Shown one piece after another: positions 57,547 to 64,000 of a DNA stretch of 64,000 nt. This stretch comes from Aquilaria yunnanensis (Eukaryota > Streptophyta > Magnoliopsida > Malvales > Thymelaeaceae): contig CM077597.1 of the NCBI GenBank assembly GCA_039654915.1, positions 31,160,001-31,224,000 on the forward strand, read 5' to 3'. The position numbers and the translations under genes were made by a program. The first letter of the stretch is position 1. Every line of letters starts with the position of its first letter. The notes below the pieces were generated by a model. The model did no database searches, was not told the DNA's origin, and saw nothing but the letters and a program-made list of their open reading frames with translations.

Positions 57547-57667
57547 TGATGATAGCCCTTTAAGTATGGTAAAGGACTCTTTCAGGATCTCACATGGACT
57601 TATGACAAGGAAGATGACCAAGAAGCTTGGAGAGGTAATGCATGGACTTGTGCTTCACTCTAGCAAT
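57547..57667 (+). repeat. Gypsy 3 3' LTR, first part
   Basis: 121 bases matching the start of the LTR at 51264, cut by the Athila LTR at 57668. The five bases GCAAT (57663-57667) would be the left target duplication; its partner lies outside the window. Confidence 0.75.
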
Positions 57668-59111
57668 TGTAACCCAAGTGCAGGTTGTCGCAAGTAATAA
57701 AATCTCGGGAGTCTGAGTGTCGAACCATAGGGAAGTTAATTAAGAAATACAAATTACAGATTTGGTAATAGGGAAAGATTTTGGTGCAAAGTGCGAACAA
57801 GTGTTGATTACAAAACTCAAATTCAAATAAATAGCTAAGGTTAGGGGATCCACTTTTAGTATATTGGTTATGATTAATTTTAGCCCATCTTACCAATCAA
57901 TTAGGATCTACACATAAAGGAGGTCCAAATCAGGAAATTTAGTTGTATTAACTTTCATTGATCTTAAAATGCCAACGCTTGCTAGTGGGGTTCAAGTATC
58001 TATCATGCCAACCTTTGTCGACAATAACTCAAGATTCCAATATAGTTGGCAGAGCCATGTTATACAAAGGGAATCAAGTAGCTTTTGTGCCAATGATTGA
58101 CTATGATGAATCAAGACTCCCACTTAACAATAAGGGAAGTTAAATAGATTAAGGAAGAAAATACCGTTAACGTTGTGATCCATTCAAATCAATCATAACC
58201 TTTATACCAAAAGCTTCACCCTTTCACCTTAGCAAAAAGAAGATTAGTTAGCCATGATAAAAGTTAACAACATATAAAAATATGAAATGAACATGAATTG
58301 AAAGATCAAAGGTAGAACAAGAAGAAGAACTAGAAGAAAACACTTGGACAGAGCTTCAGTATTGAAAATAAGAACAAGAACAAAGGAGAAAAGCTAACTT
58401 TGATACAAAAACATAAATGAGGCCTAAGAAATGCCATCCCTTCGTCCTCCCTCCCAAGTTGCCTATTTGCAAAGTTTTTGGGGTAGGTGAAATGTTAAAA
58501 TGGTAAAATGTAGGTAAATACAAATCAACAAAGGCGGGCTACAACTTCTTTTAACTTTTTTACCATTTTTGACATCGAATTCGCTCTTCCTCAAAGCATG
58601 GAACTTGTAGATCTCTTCTTTATCTTCAAATTGATAGCTTGCTCATTCAAATCAGACATCCCTAGCTCAAGTTATGATTTTTCTACCAAAATTGCTCTTC
58701 AGCACACAAAAGAACGAATAGTCTCATCTATAATCAGATTTCGGCAATGAAAATGATCAAACTAGCTCACGAAATGAAGTATAGTTGAAGCTCTATATGT
58801 TGGCTTTTAGAATTTGGAATCACTCAGTTTCAATGTCCATAGCTCTAGATATGATTTTTCTCGTGAAGGGTCGCCAAGTGATAATTTTACCTACATAAAA
58901 AAAATAATTATTTTATATATATATATATTAATATTAATGAACAGTAAACCGCCGTATGAACAGTAAATTGGTGAACAATAACTATGAATAGTAAAAATAT
59001 GTGTGAATAGTAACCTGTAAAGAAGTGCTCAGAATATAAAAATTAATCATACTCAAAGTGTGTAATGATGATTTAAACCCTTAATAGCAATACACTTACG
59101 AGTATTCATCA
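57668..59111 (-). repeat. Athila 3' LTR
   Basis: 1444 bp. On the minus strand it starts TGATGAATACTCG after the polypurine tract and ends GGTTACA. The plus-strand left edge TGTAACCCAAGTGC ... GTCGAACCATAGGGAA is the typical end of Athila-type LTRs. Confidence 0.8.
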
Positions 59112-59123
59112 CACTCCCCAACC
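59112..59123 (-). other. Athila polypurine tract
   Basis: Minus strand GGTTGGGGAGTG directly before the LTR's TGATGAATACTCG. Confidence 0.8.
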
Positions 59124-61150
59124 AAGTTCTTGCTAGTACCTAGTAAGTATAACCTAGGAAAATAAACAAAATACATAATCTAACAACTCATGACAAATCA
59201 TGCTATGAATATATAACATTTGTAAACTTGACTTGCAAGTAATTAATGGAAGGAGAAAAAGTTAAGTTCTAGTTACCAGAGGTAGAGGATCACTCCCTAA
59301 GTATTTGCACTTATTTTAAAGTGGGTTTGTGAATAGCTTACTTTATGTTTCTCAATCCGGAGTTTGTAAGGGGATCCAACTTCACTCTTACTAGATTCCC
59401 AAAAAGGACTACATGTAAATTTAAGTCCAATGGGCTTTATACAAGGTTGTAATGAGGTTGGGTTTGGTGAAACCGGGAATCTGATGAAGGCTTTTTAATG
59501 GTGGAGTTTAAGAGAACTAGTAATATAATGAACAATAAATATGGGCACCTAAAACACTAAATACCCAAATCAACCCTAGTCTCCAAGTCCTCTCCAAAAC
59601 ACAATTCCTTATCAATACATGGGTTTAGAAAACAAATATGGTTGAGTTTTAAACTTATTGAATTTAACACTTTTTTTCTTTTTTTCCCTTTTTTTTTTTA
59701 CCTCTCTCCATTTCAAAATGGCTGGCCTCAATTGACTTGCACAAATATTAAGGCTGAAGTTGTGTTTTTTTAAAAAAAATTGTCTCCCATGATTATGCAT
59801 TTATCTATCAGAAAAAGATTAAAAAAAATGTCTTTCATCTTTACTTTAGTATGGATTCACAAGGATATGAGCATATATAATTTTATTTGAAAGGGAAAGA
59901 GAATAACTTTTTTTTTAGACTGCCGTAAAAGAAAAAGAGGCCAAGTATTATAAAACAAAAGAGTTTTTTTTAATTTATTTATTTATATATTTTTTTTAAA
60001 TTTATTTTGCGATAGCTTTCTCTTATGGTCTCGCTTTTGCCTTTTTCTATTATAAATAACAAATCAACATTTGTTTAAAACTCAACCATCCAATGACACA
60101 CACTCAATTTTTATTATTCAAGCTCAATTCACCCCAATTTTTTTTTAACTATCATAATTTAAGCACAAGGTAACCTAACATATTCTGAAGTATGCCTTAC
60201 ATTTATTCTTTATTTTACAAAAAGCAACACATTCAATTTAATTCTCTAAGCCCATAATCACATAAGCATCACTAGTTCCGAGAACAATAAAGGATTAAAA
60301 TAAAGTGGAAGTGGTTAAACATATTGGGTTCAAACAAAGAATAAGGCTATAAGGCCTAAAGGGGCTCATTAAGGGATAATGTACAAGGTTAGCTTTTTGG
60401 TAGATGATTAGCCCTAAAATTCGATCTTCTTCCTTAAATTTACATGTAAGAAGTGAGGTTGCATGGGTTCTTAAAACCATTCATCCAAGCAAGGTCTAGC
60501 TCAAAACACAAAGTAAGCACTCTCAACAAAGAAATTCACACATCCTAATAAACACTAAGGGCTCAAAAGTGTTCACCAGTTATTTATTTTCCTTAGGTAA
60601 CAAGCAACATACTTTAACTGATTTCAAAAATTAACAACCATTTCAAATTTACAAGGTATACATCCAATGATGATATTTCCATGAGTTGGGTTCCTAAATG
60701 TAAACAAACAATCTAAATTCATGCTAAATGTTTCTACATGCAACTATCATGCAAACATGTACTTGAACATGGAAAAAAAATTGAAAATAAAAATCAATAA
60801 TCAATACTACCATAAAAACAAAAAAAAATGACAATAAAACTAATAAAATATACAAGGGAATGAATGTTTGGAATCAATATTCAGGTTTCATCTAATATTT
60901 CCTTTAGAAAATATAGATTACTTGTGAGACATGTCATCCAAATAGGGTTGAAACCTAACTAACCCAAAATGTTATAACTAGCATGCCTAGTATGATGCAT
61001 CTCAAGAGTAAAATTACTCCTTACTCAGTCATTCTAAACTAAGGACTTTGTCTAAAGGTTTTAACATCAGCATGAGAAAAACTACCCTAGAAGAAGAAAA
61101 AAGAAAAAAAAATGTGTCAACTATCCTTTCCTCCAACCAGATTAAGACAT
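59124..61150 (-). other. Athila 3' untranslated region
   Basis: No coding sequence. It contains blocks known from Athila 3' regions, such as minus-strand GACATTGGGGACAATGTC (about 61150-61170) and plus-strand TACAAGGTTGTAATGAGGTT at about 59439. Long A/T runs at 59670-60000. Confidence 0.6.
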
Positions 61151-61399
61151 TGTCCCCAATGTCAAAATATAGATAAGAAGAGTGAAGAAGAAATTACTTG
61201 AAATGGTAGTTATTGAAAATGAAAAACCTGAAATAACTTAAACCAAAATAAAGAAAATGCTGATAGTAAAACTAAAAGACAAGATAAAAAGATCCACAAG
61301 TCTGATTGCTCTCTTCCACAGTGCTTCTCACTTATTAACAAAAATAAAAATGACAAGCAAGGTAAAGGATACTTATGAGATGGAACCGATTGGAAAAGA

Positions 61400-62002
61400 C
61401 TATCGTGTCCAGTCTATCAAAATCACTGCTAGATCTGGTTTAGGAATGAAAGCTTGCATTTTGTCTAACAATTCTTCAGAAGTTGATGCAGATATTAGGA
61501 TCCGTTGTGCCGTCTTTGAGATAAATTTCTCCTGCATAGCATGATCCATAAAAGATAACAGACCTGCAAAGAAATTGTTAATATTCAACAACCCAATGGG
61601 TTTCTGGTGCAAATTAAGTTGGGCCATGGAAGTAATTCAAAAAATTTCCCCCAATGTACCAAACCCTCCTGGTAGAGCAATAAAGGCATTAGAATTACAG
61701 AGCATTTACAACAAATGCTCTTGCAAGTTTTTAACCACTAATTCTTCTCCAATTGTGCCTCCAGAAATCAATTTCAAAGGTGCAGGGATGATACCCAAAA
61801 CTTGGCTACCTCCTACAAATGCTACTGTTGCTACATCTCCCATCAATCTGATATTACCTCCACCATATACCAAATGTATTTTTCGCTCAGCTAGGACTCT
61901 ACCCAAATGGTTAGCTGCCCTCAAGAACTCTTTATCCTTTTCGGGAAAAGATCCACAAAATACACAAATATTTCAAAATTTACGAGTTGAGGTTCCCTTC
62001 AT
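61400..62002 (-). pseudogene. LOG-like: LOG-like cytokinin riboside monophosphate phosphoribohydrolase, intronless copy
   Basis: From ATG at 62002, about 200 codons in one frame, the usual LOG length. LOG enzymes release free-base cytokinin from its riboside 5'-monophosphate in the cytosol. Visible: ICVFCGSFPEKDKEFLRAA, KIHLVYGGGNIRLMG, GSQVLGIIPAPL, FIALPGGFGTLGE (the PGGxGTxxE signature is intact) and KPIGLLNINNFFAGLLSF. Three stops interrupt: at about 61975, 61705 and 61629. Plant LOG genes have several introns; none is seen here, so the copy looks mRNA-derived. It lies between Athila integrase and the Athila 3' untranslated region, in the same orientation. Confidence 0.85.
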
Positions 62003-62169
62003 TTCTATCCTTAACCGTGTGAAAAAAATCAAAAAAACAACGTGCATTTATAGAGATAAAAGGATAATACAATGATTACACCTACAGGAGTAGGTAGATT
62101 ATTGTCAAAAGAAAAAGAAAATTTTCAACAATAACGGTGTGTATGTATAGTAGTTGTGATTGTGGCTCA

Positions 62170-62785
62170 CAGCTTCCTCTGGTTTTACATCTAGTAACGG
62201 CTTCAACGCCTTCTATAAGTCAGGGATTTGCTTCCCATCCAATTTTCTTACAAACTGGCAAACAGGGTCATTTAAAGTTAGATTCTCAAGACTATAATGC
62301 TCTTGTTCTCTATGAAAAATCCTCCATAAACCAAGAATTTCACGTTGCACTAATCCACAAGAACACGTTTCAAGAGTCAATCGGATATCATCCAAAAATT
62401 CCTTACGTAGGCCATTCTTAATGAATTTTCTTTTATCTTCTCGATTATTGGACATCATCCCTAAAGAACGAAATTTAGTATCACAATTCCATTAACCATA
62501 ATTGTGACAGACGCATAACCTTTTTGCTCTTCACTTTCTGGCGTAAGTGCTTTTGCCTAAGCCAGGCATGTTGGGCACAAATGCATCTGAAATTTCACCA
62601 GCCCAATGGACCTAGCTTCAATTAACCACCGCACATTTTTAGGAATGCCTTTATGCATCAAAACTCTAAATCTTTCACATCTAGCTTAATAAATCCTTTT
62701 AGGAACATTTATTGGGAGAGAGGAAAAGTATTTTTGCAAAGCAAAAAGAGCAGAATCCATTGATGAGAAAAATTTGAGAGAGGAA
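62170..62785 (-). pseudogene. Unrecognised ORF pair inside the Athila element
   Basis: Two adjoining minus-strand frames. The first starts MDSALFALQKYFSSLP (about 62761) and includes RFRVLMHKGIPKNVRWLIEA and HLCPTCLA, with stops. The second, open at 62458-62213, reads MMSNNREDKRKFIKNGL, LETCSCGLVQREILGLWRIF and FVRKLDGKQIPDL; after a stop it goes on with KALKPLLDV to about 62170. They read like one protein with a frameshift near 62480. No family is recognised. They do not resemble gag, pol or known Athila env-like frames, and may be captured host or other sequence. Confidence 0.5.
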
Positions 62786-62811
62786 GGAAAGAAATTAGTT
62801 ATTATGGGAAA

Positions 62812-63120
62812 CTAAGATAACTGACTTAAGAGCCACGGAGTACCGTATCCGCCACTTAACCGGGAAGAAATGGATCCTACTTTTTGACAATTTTTAAAGG
62901 TTTTGCAGAATGCATGTGTGTCTTTAAACAAAGAAGGCCAGCGAAATCTAGCCTGCAAAATCTTTACAGCTGGTTTCTTTGACAAAAAAGGCCCTCTGCA
63001 TGTTTCGAAATTAGAAAATTCAATGACACTTTTTATCTTATCCTCAAGTATGCATCTCGTAAATATCTGGTCAGGACAGTATTTGAAAAGATAAGAGTCA
63101 TCCCAATAAAAGTTTGTCAC
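62812..63120 (-). pseudogene. Athila integrase, zinc-binding domain only
   Basis: TNFYWDDSYLFKYCPDQIFT, then CILEDKIKSVIEF, VKILQARFRWPSLFKDTHAF and CKTFKNCQKVGSIS match the Athila integrase N-terminal domain. The catalytic core is absent: after ISSRL the frame runs into unrelated sequence and stops. This is a second deletion point in the element. Confidence 0.82.
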
Positions 63121-63205
63121 CTCATGTGAATTCTTATCTTGGATACTCCACTAAGCTGGTATCTGGTATCCGTCCTATCACAAAAAAGTTGACAATATTA
63201 GCAAA

Positions 63206-64000
63206 CTAAGGTACTATAGTGATAGAAAATAAAAATTTATTAGGAAAATAATCATTTATAGGTGTAGCCTCAAATGATGAGTCTGTTGTTAGTCTTGACA
63301 AAGAGTCAACAACAACATTTGCGTTGCCCTCCTTATCCTTGATCATAATGTTGAACTCTTGAAGTAATATGACCCAGCGTATCAGCTTTGATTTAGCATC
63401 TTTCTTTGACATTAGGTATTTCAATTCTTTGGGTAAAAGCTTTAACTCAATTGTGTGAATTTTATTTTGCTCTTCAATTTTTGGTTTCCAACATGTGTTT
63501 TGCACCTGTGAAGAATCAAGCAATGAACATATGTTAGATGTATCCTGATCCATTTGTATAATCAATTCAATTGAATTAACCAGATAATTTTTTAGAGGAT
63601 CAGAAATACTCCTTTTTTCTATGTGGTTTTTCCCAATAGTGCCAATGAGGCAAACTTCCTTACTTTCATCTTGTTTTTCAGGTGGCTGCTTAAGCAAGTT
63701 AAAAATATTTAACTCTAATGTCAAATTCTCAAATGTCAGCTTCATTAATCCATTTCTGCAATTAATCAAAGCATTAGAGGTTGCTAAAAATGGACGTCCC
63801 AAGATAACAGGTATCGAATTCTTGATTTCCATTGGTGGTGTGTCCAAAACAATAAAATCCACAGGATATATGAATTTATTAACTTGGACTAACACATCTC
63901 CAATGACTCCTCTGGGCACTTTCACTGATATGTCTGCAAGCAAAAGAGTTACTTTGGTTGGATTTAACTCACCCAAATTTAGTTTTTGGTAAACTGAATA
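63206..64000 (-). pseudogene. Athila protease C-terminal region fused to RNase H end
   Basis: From the window edge: KLNLGELNPTKVTLLLAD, VPRGVIGDVLVQVNKFIYPV and IPVILGRPFLATSNALINC are the Athila protease flap and C-terminal blocks (the active site lies beyond 64000). The linker ELKLLPKELKYL normally leads to RT. Here it joins directly, in frame, to KKDAKSKLIRWVILLQEFNI and VVVDSLSRL, the last part of RNase H. The whole RT is deleted, yet the frame stays open for 256 codons to a stop at 63206. Confidence 0.85.

Larger units (their letters stand above)
51264..57667 (+). mobile_element. Ty3/Gypsy chromovirus (Gypsy 3), interrupted by Athila
   Basis: A 5' LTR (51264-52086), Met-type primer site, gag with zinc knuckle remnant, protease, RT-RNase H, integrase, polypurine tract and the first 121 bases of the 3' LTR, all on the plus strand. 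The rest of the 3' LTR is displaced beyond the Athila element inserted at 57668. All genes carry stops and frameshifts. Clade within the chromoviruses is uncertain. Confidence 0.9.
57668..64000 (-). mobile_element. Athila-lineage Ty3/Gypsy element carrying non-element sequence, minus strand
   Basis: The 3' LTR (57668-59111), polypurine tract, a long Athila-type 3' untranslated region (59124-61150), a LOG-like sequence (61400-62002), unrecognised ORFs (62170-62785), a partial integrase (62812-63120) and a protease-to-RNase H fusion (63206-64000). The 5' part is beyond the window. RT is missing, so it is a non-autonomous deletion derivative. Confidence 0.82.

Noticed and set aside
61400..62002. 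LOG-like sequence as a working host gene
   Set aside because: Three in-frame stops, no introns, and a position inside an Athila element argue for a captured pseudogene copy.
61257..62075. Plus-strand open frames of 95 and 166 codons opposite the LOG-like sequence
   Set aside because: The minus strand carries clear LOG motifs in one frame, so the plus-strand frames are shadows.
1..64000. tRNA or rRNA genes, CRISPR arrays, bacterial operons
   Set aside because: None seen. tRNA-like matches are limited to retrotransposon primer sites, and the tandem repeats are diverged minisatellites without spacers.

Overview
The window is plant nuclear DNA, almost certainly from an angiosperm with a large, repeat-rich genome. 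It is built from plant retrotransposon lineages (Ty3/Gypsy Tat, Tekay/Del-like and Athila; Ty1/Copia) and CACTA (En/Spm) DNA transposons, in AT-rich spacer with no intact host gene. Nothing looks bacterial or organellar. Every coding region of size carries stops, frameshifts, deletions or insertions, so nearly all are called pseudogenes. The species cannot be named from the sequence.

Layout. 1-8.3 kb: a minus-strand CACTA element (TNP2 transposase 5618-7105, DUF4218 2945-3363, DUF4216 1871-2533) broken by a 5'-truncated Copia element (3364-5617). 8.3-9.8 kb: a possible terminal-inverted-repeat element holding a degenerate 110-bp minisatellite. 10548-22217: a plus-strand Tat retrotransposon with two 850-bp LTRs, gag-PR-RT-RH-aRNH-IN, a Tat solo LTR inserted in RNase H, and a four-exon gene on the opposite strand. 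22910-24324: a Copia solo LTR in AT-rich DNA. 24.3-49.4 kb: a stacked nest. A CACTA element with a transposase-like gene (26428-28190) and a 3' end at 49436 was entered by Tat element 2 (28621-49348). Tat 2 was entered by a Tekay-like Gypsy element (30048-41834), and that by a Copia solo LTR (33210-34626). Direct target duplications support each step. 49.4-51.3 kb: spacer with a degenerate GACC-type repeat. 51264-57667: a plus-strand Gypsy chromovirus whose 3' LTR is interrupted by an Athila element (57668 to beyond the window, minus strand). The Athila element has lost its RT and carries an intronless LOG-like (cytokinin-activating enzyme) sequence plus an unrecognised ORF pair between pol and its 3' untranslated region.

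The points most worth a second look are: the spliced antisense gene shared by two independent Tat elements; the LOG-like sequence carried inside an Athila element; the unrecognised ORFs beside it; and the four-level nest, in which the antisense reading frame continues exactly across the Tekay insertion. Decay is dominated by C-to-T/G-to-A changes, as expected of methylated silenced repeats, and several retroelement catalytic aspartates have become asparagine this way.
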